DNA of 64,000 bases from CAYWQB01 sp964460785 (GCA_964460785.1 CAYWQB010000005.1:62001-126000), one strand, 5' to 3'. Shown: positions 8,461 through 16,628, numbered from the stretch's first letter. Numbers and translations: made by a program. The notes: generated by a model not told the origin, from the letters alone.

Positions 8461-9177
8461 CTATTTACTTTTTAATGCTTTGTTAAGTAGATTGGCAAAA
8501 ATATTGACAGTTGATTTTTGCTTCTCTTCTTGTTCTTTAATGTAATTCTTACCCATATCAGTTGGTTTCTTATGCTCAGGAATCCTTTCGTAATTTCCAT
8601 ACTGTAAAAGCAGAAGAGCAAGATCTAAGGGCTTCAATTGAGAGCCTTCTGCAGACACATTGTCTAGCAGTTCGCTAACTGTTTCTTTCAAAGCCTTCAT
8701 GCCTTCACTTTTAGAAGTTCTGGTATTTAGGCTTGATACAGTTTCAAATAGGTCATGAAGATCTGGATTTCTTTTATCTGGGTGAGCTATTGTTGATGCG
8801 TTACGGTAAGTACTCTTAAAGTCTTGTAATAGAACAGGGCGAGCAGAGCATGAGCGATCATTGCAGCTGGCTGAACATAGTTTAGCACCTATGAACCGCT
8901 GATCTTTTGCCTGACACTTGCTATGGAAGCTTTGTTCGACACGCTCTCTTAACTCTTCTAAGTAAAGGCGGTCTAGCTCTGAAGAACCCAGGGCATTAGG
9001 TTTCGTTGCTGCAATCACCTTGCTTTTTAGACGATTTAAATCGATATCACTTAGGTTATTTAGTGCTTTACGAATAGCTCGCACTTGCATATTTGAGGAG
9101 TTTAGCTGCTCTTCATTACCATCAAATGCTGAACGATCTTTTGGTGTAATTACTGTAAAGTCAGAGATAGGGGTCAT
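8461..9177 (-). CDS. J-domain-like protein (HPD motif), paralogue of the adjacent gene, with extra cysteines
   Basis: This 238-residue protein contains LLQDFKSTYRNASTIAHPDK (HPD at residues 132-134), the shape of J-domain helix II plus the HPD loop that stimulates Hsp70 ATPase. The usual helix I motif with YxxLG is missing, so the domain is atypical. Cysteines at 88, 101, 105 and 110 could form a metal knuckle; only two have equivalents in the paralogue. The N-terminal pattern (F-T, then a Pro, then AF-x-GN) and the C-terminal ALLLLQYG are shared with the gene at 9268-9975, so the pair arose by duplication. No signal peptide or membrane helix is seen. It has its own near-consensus promoter. 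Confidence 0.65.
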   Translation of the reverse strand: MTPISDFTVITPKDRSAFDGNEEQLNSSNMQVRAIRKALNNLSDIDLNRLKSKVIAATKPNALGSSELDRLYLEELRERVEQSFHSKCQAKDQRFIGAKLCSASCNDRSCSARPVLLQDFKSTYRNASTIAHPDKRNPDLHDLFETVSSLNTRTSKSEGMKALKETVSELLDNVSAEGSQLKPLDLALLLLQYGNYERIPEHKKPTDMGKNYIKEQEEKQKSTVNIFANLLNKALKSK

Positions 9178-9217
9178 TTTTCTATGCTTTGTCTTCTTTT
9201 GTTAAGATTTGAATAAT

Positions 9218-9246
9218 ATTATAAAGGTTATGTTAATAAATAGCAA
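9218..9246 (-). promoter_or_regulatory. Near-consensus promoter of the second J-like gene
   Basis: On the minus strand TTGCTA (9241-9246) and TATAAT (9218-9223) are separated by exactly 17 bases in a very AT-rich 90-bp gap, about 40 bases before the ATG at 9177. Confidence 0.65.
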
Positions 9247-9267
9247 TAGTTTATTAAATAATAATTA

Positions 9268-9975
9268 TTATTTGTTGTTTCCGTTCATCCATTTTAAAAA
9301 CAATTTAATAACCACTATGACGACTTCTGCGATGAGCTCTGCATCTTCCTCTTCTTGAGTTTTAGCAGAAGAAGGGCTTTGCACTTCCCCATACTGAAGG
9401 AGAAGAAGGGCTATACGCTCTGAACTCAATGTTTTTCCATTCACCTGGATATTGCCTAGCTGGTTGGCTACTTGGCTTTTGAGCGTTATAAAGGAGCTAT
9501 TCTGCTCACTACGGTCTCGACCCAGTCGCTCGTAAAGGTTCGTGAGGAGCTGCCAGCGTTTATTTGCTTGCTGTCTCTCTTTGTTAGACATCGTGGGGGA
9601 GAGTTTATCTGGGTGATAAAGTACACTTGCTAGACGGTAAAGAGGCTTGATGTCTTGTAGTAGCGCTTTCTTAGGAGCTCCTTTCTTAGAGCAAAACTTC
9701 TTTTGGATGAACCGCTTGTTTTTTGCTCTGCATTGCTCCTTGATCATTTGAGAGGCGCCAGACTGGAGCTTGGATAGCTTGGGCTTGTCAGGTGGAGAGG
9801 CGATGGCATAGATGCTTTGTTCTATGGATTGACGCTCTTGATTTTTTAACCGATGTAGAGCGCTGCGGATAGCTTTTACTTCTTTTTTCGTTTGCTCCAT
9901 TTCCTGTCGATTCCCAGCAAATGCATCAGAGCTATAGGGGATTGTTAGTGTAAAAGAGTTTGATAAACGAGTCAT
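9268..9975 (-). CDS. J-domain-like protein (HPD motif), first gene of the accessory cluster
   Basis: A 235-residue protein with ALLQDIKPLYRLASVLYHPDK (HPD at residues 121-123), followed by a helix NKRWQLLTNLYERLG that matches J-domain helix III. Typical J-domain helix I is not seen. A shared block before the HPD (AKNKRFIQKKFCSKK) and after it (ALLLLQYGE) links it to the neighbouring paralogue. The C terminus is hydrophobic (LIAEVVIVVIKLFLKWM), possibly a weak membrane anchor or amphipathic helix; the paralogue lacks this. No other recognised domain. J proteins act as Hsp70 co-chaperones; whether this one acts on the bacterial DnaK or a host Hsp70 cannot be told from sequence. Confidence 0.65.
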   Translation of the reverse strand: MTRLSNSFTLTIPYSSDAFAGNRQEMEQTKKEVKAIRSALHRLKNQERQSIEQSIYAIASPPDKPKLSKLQSGASQMIKEQCRAKNKRFIQKKFCSKKGAPKKALLQDIKPLYRLASVLYHPDKLSPTMSNKERQQANKRWQLLTNLYERLGRDRSEQNSSFITLKSQVANQLGNIQVNGKTLSSERIALLLLQYGEVQSPSSAKTQEEEDAELIAEVVIVVIKLFLKWMNGNNK

Positions 9976-10006
9976 AAACAGTAAATTATTTATTTAATAT
10001 GTAAAA

Positions 10007-10035
10007 ATTATAAATTAAATTTTAATAAAAGTAAA
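10007..10035 (-). promoter_or_regulatory. Near-consensus promoter of the accessory cluster
   Basis: On the minus strand TTTACT (10030-10035), 17 bases, then TATAAT (10007-10012), about 30 bases upstream of the ATG at 9975 and within an AT-rich leader. Layout is the same as the promoter before the paralogue at 9177. Confidence 0.6.
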
Positions 10036-10143
10036 TAAATGTTTATTACTATTAAAGTTGCCAATTGAGGCTTGCCCTCTCTTTACTAGGAGAGATTTCT
10101 TAATTTTGTTATGTTCTTTCAACAATTGTTGCTGGAGAAAAAC

Positions 10144-10836
10144 ATGGCTTTATCAAGTCTTTTATCCACGTTGCTTGGCAAGTCGGTAAAAAATTTTGCC
10201 CTGTATGAACAAGCCTTTACCCATACGACTTTCGCTCATGAGAAAAAGGTCCCTCATAATGAGCGTCTAGAGTTTTTAGGGGATAGCGTACTGGGGTGTT
10301 ATGCTGCCGATCGTTTATATGCCTATTATCCAGAGGCAGAGGAAGGAGAACTAACCCGCTGCAAGGCTGCTATGGTTGAGGCTAGAGCTTGCGCTTTGTA
10401 TACACAGCGCTTAGGCTTGCATGAGTACTTGCGCGTAGGTAAAGGAGAGCAAGAGCTTTCTGATCGAGGTAAGCTGTCTAGAGAAGCGGATTTATTTGAA
10501 GCTCTGCTAGGAGCTCTTTATCTGGATCTCGGCATAGAGCCTGTGTACCAGTTTCTTGATAAGAAGGTCTGGCCCATGATGCTTGAAGTTCTGGCCTCGC
10601 CCAAGCAGGTCAACTGGAAAGCTGCTTTGCAAGAGTATACTCAAGCAAAGTGGGGAGAGGCTCCTGTGTATCGGTTAGAAAAAGAAGAAGGCCCTCAGCA
10701 TGCAAAAGTCTTTACGGTCTCTGTTTGGGTCCATGAAGAGAAGTTGGCCATAGGAACTGGAACAACAAAAAAACAGGCAGAGAAAGAGGCTTCTGAGGAA
10801 GCGGTGGCTATTTTGAGGCAAAGACATGGGAGCTAA
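10144..10836 (+). CDS. rnc: Ribonuclease III
   Basis: RNase III cleaves double-stranded RNA in rRNA precursors and other transcripts. The catalytic signature NERLEFLGDSVLG is present, with the second acidic cluster (EADLFEALLGALYLD) about 75 residues later and a C-terminal double-stranded-RNA-binding domain (NWKAALQEYTQ ... GTTKKQAEKEASEEAV). I chose the ATG at 10144 because GGAG lies six bases before it; an in-frame ATG at 10111 has no well-placed ribosome-binding site. At 230 residues it has normal family length. It overlaps radA by 11 bases, so the two are translationally coupled. The pair rnc-radA is conserved in chlamydiae. Confidence 0.95.
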   Translation: MALSSLLSTLLGKSVKNFALYEQAFTHTTFAHEKKVPHNERLEFLGDSVLGCYAADRLYAYYPEAEEGELTRCKAAMVEARACALYTQRLGLHEYLRVGKGEQELSDRGKLSREADLFEALLGALYLDLGIEPVYQFLDKKVWPMMLEVLASPKQVNWKAALQEYTQAKWGEAPVYRLEKEEGPQHAKVFTVSVWVHEEKLAIGTGTTKKQAEKEASEEAVAILRQRHGS

Positions 10837-12199
10837 ACTAAAAGCTATTTGGGCTTGTCAAGAGTGCGGGCATCAACAGGCTAAGTGGGCAGGGCAGTGT
10901 CCTGCTTGTAAAGGTTGGAATACTCTTCAGCAAGAAAGTTTAGAGGAAGGGCCAGGCAGGCGTAAGCGACAGGTCTCCCCATGGACACCCCGCTCAGTGC
11001 CGTTGGGAGAGGTCTCATTAAAAGATCATCCACGTTGGGTTACGGGGCTCGGGGAGCTTGATCGGCTTTTAGGGGGAGGTGTCGTTCCTGGGCTTTTTGC
11101 TCTAGTAGGAGGAGAGCCAGGAGTAGGAAAGTCGACTCTGATGATGCAGCTGAGTGCTGCCCTTAGTGCTGGTGCAAAGCGCATTCTTTATGTCTGTGGT
11201 GAGGAATCTGTTGCACAAACCTCCTTGCGAGCCCAGAGGCTTGGGATCCAAGCAAACCAACTGCTACTACTCAATGAGGGGTCTTTAGAGGCTATCTTGA
11301 GTGAGATTGAAGCCGTAAAACCAGACCTTGTGGTTATTGACTCCATCCAAATTCTCTATAAAGAAGAGCTTCCTTCTGCCCCTGGTTCTGTCACCCAGGT
11401 GCGGCAGTGTGCTGCCGAGTTAATGCATCTTGCAAAGAAGCAGGCTGTGACTATTTTTGTGATTGGGCATGTGACAAAATCCGGAGAGATTGCAGGACCA
11501 AGAGTCTTAGAACATCTTGTGGATACAGTACTCTACTTTGAAGGAGATAAACAAACCCATTACCGCCTATTGCGTGCGGTCAAAAATCGCTTTGGAGCCA
11601 CAGATGAGATTGCGGTTTTTCAAATGGGAGGCAAGGGGCTAGAAGAGGTGCCAAACCCCTCTGAGCTCTTTTTGGAAGAAAGACAGAGAGAACAAGCAGG
11701 CTCTGTGATTATTCCAACTCTTGAAGGGACTCGCCCTATTTTAATCGAGGTGCAAGCTCTAGTGAGCCAGTCAGCTTATCCCACGCCAACAAGGCGCTGT
11801 GCAGGGATTGATTCAAACCGATTAGCTTTGCTTTTGGCTGTAATGGAAAAGTACTTACAGTATAAAACACCTTTTTGTGATGTTTTTGTTTCGGTGGCTG
11901 GAGGGTTAAAAGTTACCGAGCCTCCAATTGATTTGGGTGTGTTGATGGCGATAGCTAGCTCTTATAAGGGTATAGCTCTGCCTAGTGAAATGGTGATTGT
12001 AGGAGAGGTCGGCTTAGGGGGAGAGGTGCGCAGCGTCTCCAGGCTCGAGGCGCGCCTGAAGGAGGCTGTGCGCATGGGATTCAGCAAAGCAATCTGTCCA
12101 GCCTCCTCAAAGGGTAACCTTCCCAAAGGGCTAAAAAGTAAGCTGTCACTAATCGAAGTACGCAATGTAAAGGAGGCAATCGATGCTGCAGGATGGTAA
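10826..12199 (+). CDS. radA: DNA repair protein RadA (Sms)
   Basis: RadA is a RecA-like ATPase and branch-migration helicase acting in recombination. The order is complete: N-terminal four-cysteine zinc finger (CQECG ... CPACKGW, residues about 10-30), Walker A GGEPGVGKSTL, the RadA-specific KNRFG motif (residues about 250-256), and a C-terminal Lon-protease-like domain. Length of 457 residues is typical. Start overlaps rnc and the end overlaps hemC by 17 bases; the hemC ribosome-binding site AAAGGAGG lies inside its last codons. This arrangement argues for one rnc-radA-hemC-hemD transcript. Confidence 0.95.
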   Translation: MGAKLKAIWACQECGHQQAKWAGQCPACKGWNTLQQESLEEGPGRRKRQVSPWTPRSVPLGEVSLKDHPRWVTGLGELDRLLGGGVVPGLFALVGGEPGVGKSTLMMQLSAALSAGAKRILYVCGEESVAQTSLRAQRLGIQANQLLLLNEGSLEAILSEIEAVKPDLVVIDSIQILYKEELPSAPGSVTQVRQCAAELMHLAKKQAVTIFVIGHVTKSGEIAGPRVLEHLVDTVLYFEGDKQTHYRLLRAVKNRFGATDEIAVFQMGGKGLEEVPNPSELFLEERQREQAGSVIIPTLEGTRPILIEVQALVSQSAYPTPTRRCAGIDSNRLALLLAVMEKYLQYKTPFCDVFVSVAGGLKVTEPPIDLGVLMAIASSYKGIALPSEMVIVGEVGLGGEVRSVSRLEARLKEAVRMGFSKAICPASSKGNLPKGLKSKLSLIEVRNVKEAIDAAGW

Positions 12200-12866
12200 G
12201 ACCGTACGCGTTGGAGCAAGGGCTAGTAACCTCTCTAAAGTCCAAGTCCAAGAAGTACTTGATGCTCTGCATGCAGAAGGGAAAAAAGTCTCTTTTTTGC
12301 ACCACTGGGTAGAAACGAAGGGAGATAAAGATCTACAAAGCTCCTTACGGGACTTAGAAAAAACGGATTTTTTTACCAAAGAACTTGATGACTTGCTGGT
12401 GCAAGGGTCTGTTGATATCACGGTCAACTCTGCAAAAGATTTGCCAGAGCCTTTGCCTCCTGGCATTGAAATGGTTGCTCTAACACGGGGTGTGGATTCT
12501 GCAGATGTTTTGGTGTTTCGGCATGGAGAGAGCTTAGACAGCCTGCCAGCAACCTGCCGGGTTGGTGTCTCTTCTGACCGAAGAGAAAAAGCAGTAAAAA
12601 TTTTGCGGCCCGAGGCGATCTGTACCGATATCCGCGGAACGATCGAAAGAAGGCTTGAGCAGCTAGATAAGGGAGCATTTGATGCAGTGGCTATGGCAAA
12701 AGCAGCCCTATTACGCCTGCAGATGCTAGACCGCCCCTTTTGCCTTTTAAAAGGGGAGCTATCTCCTTTGCAAGGACAGTTGGCTGTTCTGGCTCGCTCA
12801 GGTGACAATGAGATGCAAACTCTTTTTTCTTGTATCGATGTGCGAGTCCCTCTACTCAATCTATGA
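12183..12866 (+). CDS. hemC: Porphobilinogen deaminase (hydroxymethylbilane synthase), short form
   Basis: HemC polymerises four porphobilinogens into hydroxymethylbilane in haem synthesis. Domain 1 has VGARASNLSKVQ and DITVNSAKDLPE, with the catalytic Asp at residue 86. Domain 2 has DIRGTIERRLEQL and AMAKAALLRL. At 227 residues it lacks most of domain 3, which in standard enzymes of about 310 residues carries the cysteine that holds the dipyrromethane cofactor. A short HemC is, as I recall, usual in chlamydiae. Start is fixed by AAAGGAGG six bases before ATG. It overlaps hemD by an ATGA junction. Activity without domain 3 is an open question. Confidence 0.85.
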   Translation: MLQDGKTVRVGARASNLSKVQVQEVLDALHAEGKKVSFLHHWVETKGDKDLQSSLRDLEKTDFFTKELDDLLVQGSVDITVNSAKDLPEPLPPGIEMVALTRGVDSADVLVFRHGESLDSLPATCRVGVSSDRREKAVKILRPEAICTDIRGTIERRLEQLDKGAFDAVAMAKAALLRLQMLDRPFCLLKGELSPLQGQLAVLARSGDNEMQTLFSCIDVRVPLLNL

Positions 12867-13525
12867 AGAAAATTTTATATCTAGGGGTGGATCCAAAGCA
12901 TTTACCCTTTGAAGGGCCCATTTGCCATGTACCACTGATTGCTGCAAAAAAGCGACCAATCGATGAGCTCTCTTTAGCTTTTTCAAGATTAAAGGCCCTT
13001 TCACATGTCATTCTGACAAGCAAAGTGGCTGTTCAATTTTATCGAGAAGTTCTGCAAGAGCTCTCTCTCTCAGGGGAATTTTCTCTGAAAGAGTATCTTG
13101 TGACAGGGCGCATCACAGCTTCTTATCTGCAAGAGGCGGGAGCTTCTCATGTTTTAGTTCCCGAGGATGAACATGCAGAGGGGGTTTGCTCTTTATTCAA
13201 AGAGGGGGAGGCGTACTTTTACCCACATTCAGCGCGTGCACGGCCCTTAATCACAGAGAAGCTTGAGCAGGACCATCCAGGTAGCTTAAGTTTTCCCCTC
13301 TATGATGTATTTTCACAAAAGCCCTCTTTTACCCCGAACTTTGCAGAAATGAGTGCGATTGTTTTTTCTAGCCCTTCAACGGTAGAGGCTTTTCAGTACT
13401 TTTTCCCAAATATTTCTTTGAGTCATTATACTCTTTGGTCGCAGGGGCGGCAAACAACAGCGGCTCTGCTAAGGATTAATCCTCTTTTAAAAGTAAGACT
13501 TTTTTCCTCGCTTGTAGTAAAATAA
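12863..13525 (+). CDS. hemD: Uroporphyrinogen-III synthase-like protein
   Basis: HemD closes hydroxymethylbilane to uroporphyrinogen III. The 220-residue protein has the two-lobed pattern expected of the family: HVILTSKVAVQFYREVL in lobe 1 (compare the usual ILTSxxAV) and AIVFSSPSTVEAFQYFF in lobe 2, and its position directly after hemC supports the call. The family is poorly conserved, so the assignment rests on these motifs and context. I start it at the ATG at 12863, which shares ATGA with the hemC stop, rather than at 12830, which would add eleven unrelated residues. Confidence 0.75.
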   Translation: MKKILYLGVDPKHLPFEGPICHVPLIAAKKRPIDELSLAFSRLKALSHVILTSKVAVQFYREVLQELSLSGEFSLKEYLVTGRITASYLQEAGASHVLVPEDEHAEGVCSLFKEGEAYFYPHSARARPLITEKLEQDHPGSLSFPLYDVFSQKPSFTPNFAEMSAIVFSSPSTVEAFQYFFPNISLSHYTLWSQGRQTTAALLRINPLLKVRLFSSLVVK

Positions 13526-13552
13526 CGGCCATTTTTTTAAATTGTCTGTTAA

Positions 13553-14884
13553 ATGAAGAAAGTAATCCTCCTTCTATTACTTCTTTTTGTTCCTTATCTG
13601 ATGGCTAGTGAGAATAAATATGAGTTGGCTGCTGGGTGGTTTGATCGGCATCCAGAGCTTCTTTGGCTAGCAGATGAGTCCGTGGAAGTGACACAAGAAG
13701 CTATCCCTCATCATGCAAAAGATAGTTGGTCAAAGCTTTATCTTGGACAAAGCTTTCAAGAAGTTGACCGCAGCTGCCTTGCTTTACTCAACCTACACCG
13801 GATTGCAAGAGGGCGCCCAGAAGACTATCAAGGGTTTGTTGCAGCTCAAAAAGAGCCCGTGCTCTCATGGGACGATTTTTCAAGCCTTCATGGTCGTTAT
13901 CAGCAACTGCTTCATGAATATCCAACGTTAACAGAAGCACAGATCTTAGATGTACTAGAAACAGGTATTTTGCTTCTGGACTTAGGAAAATGTCGCCATT
14001 TTATGGATGAGCTTGCATCATTTGGTTTGATGGAAGGTGATCAATACTACTTCCATGTAGAGTTGCTTGAGCTATTGCAAGAGCACCCAGAACTTGTCCC
14101 TTCCTATGCACGACTTCCTTCAGAGGGAAAGCAGCTTCTTTATGATGTGCGAGATGTAGGTCATTATGGCCATATGACTCACCTGGAAGGGGGAGTAGAG
14201 ATGTTTGATGCCATTGTGCACTACTGGCGTCATGGGGGCTCTCGGCGCGCGCTAGAAGCGCATTTTTTAATGCATATTTGTGATGTTTCTGCTGCTTTAG
14301 GACATGTGCATCCCTATAGCTCTCTTGTCCTACGAGCAGACGTTTTAGCTAATCTTGAAGAGGTACATGCAACGTGCTTGCGATTTGTAGACCCTAGCTT
14401 CTCAAAAGAGCAGGGCTGGTTGAAAATTGCCTCCGACCGCGCGCACCGCTTGCATGCACCTAGAATTCCAGATGGAGCTCTGGGAAGAGTTTATGGGCGT
14501 CTATTGGCAAGCATGCGTATTGATGGAGCTTCTATCGCTCGTATTGTCTGCTTGTCTTTAAGTAAACTCTCTGAAGAAAAGAAAACGCTTGTTTGTGAGC
14601 AGTTTGGCTGTTTAGATCCGAAGGGGTATACGCCGACCTATATTCCAGCTGTCTATGTCAACTATATGCAGGCTCTTGTTCAGCAAGGCGTTTGCTTGGA
14701 GGAGGCCACGGCACAATGTGTACGACTTGTTGTTCCTTGGCTTGCTTCTGCTAAGGCTGCGTTTTCTGCGTTTGATCAAGACCCTCTTAATTTTAACTCA
14801 ATTGCCGGCTCTGTAAGAAAGAATCCCTTATGTGTAGGAGACCGTTTTGCCCTTGGAGAGCATGGCCATCTCTTCCTGCCATAG
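13553..14884 (+). CDS. Exported protein of unknown function, His-rich helical core
   Basis: The product of 443 residues has a clear Sec signal peptide (MKKVILLLLLLFVPYLMAS, cleavage near residue 19), so it acts in the periplasm or beyond. The mature part looks largely helical. A cluster of histidines and an aspartate (H204, H207, H210, H237, H241, D244, H251, H253) could bind metal in an HD-like helical fold, but the exact HD doublet is missing. I know no family for it. It follows hemD by 27 bases on the same strand and precedes sodA, in a place where C. trachomatis carries unrelated genes. The start is the only sensible one, though no strong ribosome-binding site is seen. Confidence 0.75.
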   Translation: MKKVILLLLLLFVPYLMASENKYELAAGWFDRHPELLWLADESVEVTQEAIPHHAKDSWSKLYLGQSFQEVDRSCLALLNLHRIARGRPEDYQGFVAAQKEPVLSWDDFSSLHGRYQQLLHEYPTLTEAQILDVLETGILLLDLGKCRHFMDELASFGLMEGDQYYFHVELLELLQEHPELVPSYARLPSEGKQLLYDVRDVGHYGHMTHLEGGVEMFDAIVHYWRHGGSRRALEAHFLMHICDVSAALGHVHPYSSLVLRADVLANLEEVHATCLRFVDPSFSKEQGWLKIASDRAHRLHAPRIPDGALGRVYGRLLASMRIDGASIARIVCLSLSKLSEEKKTLVCEQFGCLDPKGYTPTYIPAVYVNYMQALVQQGVCLEEATAQCVRLVVPWLASAKAAFSAFDQDPLNFNSIAGSVRKNPLCVGDRFALGEHGHLFLP

Positions 14885-14958
14885 CTTGTTCTAAATCTTT
14901 ACTTTTCCTAGACTGCCTGTGCCGTCTTTGAAAACAAACAAGACAAGGAGAAAAGTTC

Positions 14959-15567
14959 ATGGCTTATCAACTGCCTGACTTACCCTATGACTACAATGCA
15001 CTAGAACCTGTGATTAGTGCAGAAATCATGGAAATTCACCATAAAAAGCACCATGCCGCTTATGTTAAGAATCTTAATGCAGCTTTAGAAAAATATGCAG
15101 AGGCTGAGAGTAAAGGTGATGTTGCTGGCATGATTGCTCATCAGAGTGCAATCAAATTCAATGGCGGTGGTTTTGTCAATCACTCCATTTTCTGGACCAA
15201 CTTGGCACCAAAAAGTGCAGGTGGAGGAGAAGCTCCTACTGGAGAGCTCGCAAAAGCCATAGATGCAGAGTTTGGTTCACTAGAAAAACTCATTACCTGC
15301 TTTAGTAACCGCGCTGCAGCTGTGCAAGGTTCTGGTTGGGGATGGCTTGGGTACAATACCTGTAAAAAACGCCTACAGCTAGCCACCTGTGCAAACCAAG
15401 ATCCTCTGAGCACACAAGGTCTTGTTCCTCTGCTGGGCATAGATGTATGGGAGCATGCTTACTACCTTCAGTATAAGAACGCACGTCCTGATTATCTTAA
15501 AGCTATCTGGGAAGTCGTGAACTGGAAAAATGTTGCCGAGCGCTTTGAACAAGCGAAAAACGCATAA
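14959..15567 (+). CDS. sodA: Superoxide dismutase (Mn/Fe family)
   Basis: SodA dismutates superoxide in the cytosol. The four metal ligands are recognisable: His in IHHKKHHAAYV, His in GGGFVNHSIFW, and Asp and His in GIDVWEHAYYLQY. GWGWLGYN fits the family. At 202 residues it is normal length. Sequence character (YVKNLNAALEKY, DVWEHAYYLQYKN) is close to Mn-type and mitochondrial-like enzymes; metal choice cannot be proved by eye. AAGGAG lies eight bases before the ATG and a hairpin follows the stop, so it is likely a single-gene unit. Neighbouring accD is the same as in Chlamydia. Confidence 0.95.
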   Translation: MAYQLPDLPYDYNALEPVISAEIMEIHHKKHHAAYVKNLNAALEKYAEAESKGDVAGMIAHQSAIKFNGGGFVNHSIFWTNLAPKSAGGGEAPTGELAKAIDAEFGSLEKLITCFSNRAAAVQGSGWGWLGYNTCKKRLQLATCANQDPLSTQGLVPLLGIDVWEHAYYLQYKNARPDYLKAIWEVVNWKNVAERFEQAKNA

Positions 15568-15575
15568 TAAATGAT

Positions 15576-15601
15576 TTACTGAGGGGGAGACCCCTCAGTA
15601 A
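15576..15601 (+). terminator. Hairpin terminator after sodA
   Basis: TTACTGAGGGG and its complement form an 11-bp stem with loop GAGA just after the sodA stop. The following sequence is AT-rich with TTTT about ten bases later rather than a perfect T tract. Confidence 0.65.
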
Positions 15602-15673
15602 TTAGAGCTTGTTTTATTTATTTTTATAATGTTAAAATTATCTTTCTTTTAGTTTAAATAAGTTGGTTGCTCT

Positions 15674-16618
15674 ATGGGGCTTTTTTCTAAAGATAAACCC
15701 AAGATAAAAGTACAAACAACAAAAAGAGATAGCTTCAATGGATGGCTAAAGTGCTCGCACTGCCAAGAGCTGATCCATATGAATGAACTAGAGAAAAACC
15801 TCACTTGTTGTCCTAAGTGTGATCACCACTATCGCATGTCTGCTACCGATCGCATTCAACTCCTTGCAGATCCCGGTAGTTTTCAAGAGCTCTACACAGA
15901 GATCCAATCCACAGATCCACTCGAATTCCGCGATACAGAAAGCTATAAAAGTCGCCTAAAGCGGCATCAAAAGGGAGATCCTTCACGGGAAGCTGTCAAA
16001 GTCGGCCTGTGTATGATTGAAGGGTATCCTGTTGCTTTAGGAGTGATGGACTTTTCTTTCATGGGAGGCTCCATGGGGTCTGTTGTAGGGGAACGTTTGA
16101 CTCGTTTGATTGAGCGTGCCTCTTTTGAGCGCCTGCCTCTCATCATTGTCTCTGCCTCAGGCGGAGCTCGGATGCAAGAGTCTACTTTTTCCCTAATGCA
16201 AATGGCTAAAACCTCAGCTGCTTTAGCTCGGCTCAGTGAAGAAGGCTTGCCCTTTTTCTCTGTACTCACAAACCCTACCACAGGAGGGGTTACTGCCTCT
16301 TTTGCGACTCTAGGGGACTTGATTATTGCTGAACCCGGCGCTTTGATCGGCTTTGCAGGGCCTCGAGTGATTGAGCAAAGCTTAAAGAAAAAACTTCCTG
16401 AAGGAGCGCAACAGCCTCCTTTCCACCAAGAGAATGGAATGATTGATATGATCGTTCCAAGAAAAGAACTGCGAGCTCAGCTTGCCCAGCTTGTTGAAAT
16501 GCTCACAGGCAATCGCCGGGCTATGCGCTTTCGTATGCAGCGCGCTTTTTTACACCGCGAAAGAAACCAAGAGATCAATCAGCTCCAAGAGCTTTTGAGA
16601 ACATCAGAAGTACAGTAA
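15674..16618 (+). CDS. accD: Acetyl-CoA carboxylase carboxyltransferase subunit beta
   Basis: AccD pairs with AccA to transfer CO2 from biotin to acetyl-CoA, the first step of fatty-acid synthesis. An N-terminal zinc ribbon (CSHCQELI ... CPKCDHHYRM, residues about 28-53) is followed by the crotonase-like carboxyltransferase core with MDFSFMGGSMGSVVGERL, ASGGARMQE, NPTTGGVTASFA and FAGPRVIEQ. Length of 314 residues is typical. It is followed after ten bases by dut, on the same strand. accA is not in the window. Confidence 0.95.
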   Translation: MGLFSKDKPKIKVQTTKRDSFNGWLKCSHCQELIHMNELEKNLTCCPKCDHHYRMSATDRIQLLADPGSFQELYTEIQSTDPLEFRDTESYKSRLKRHQKGDPSREAVKVGLCMIEGYPVALGVMDFSFMGGSMGSVVGERLTRLIERASFERLPLIIVSASGGARMQESTFSLMQMAKTSAALARLSEEGLPFFSVLTNPTTGGVTASFATLGDLIIAEPGALIGFAGPRVIEQSLKKKLPEGAQQPPFHQENGMIDMIVPRKELRAQLAQLVEMLTGNRRAMRFRMQRAFLHRERNQEINQLQELLRTSEVQ

Positions 16619-16628
16619 GAGAAATAGA

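Noticed and set aside
12149..12859. Long open frame opposite hemC (236 codons, minus strand)
   Set aside because: It lies wholly antisense to a clear hemC/radA end, has low-complexity Arg/Ser composition and no ribosome-binding site.
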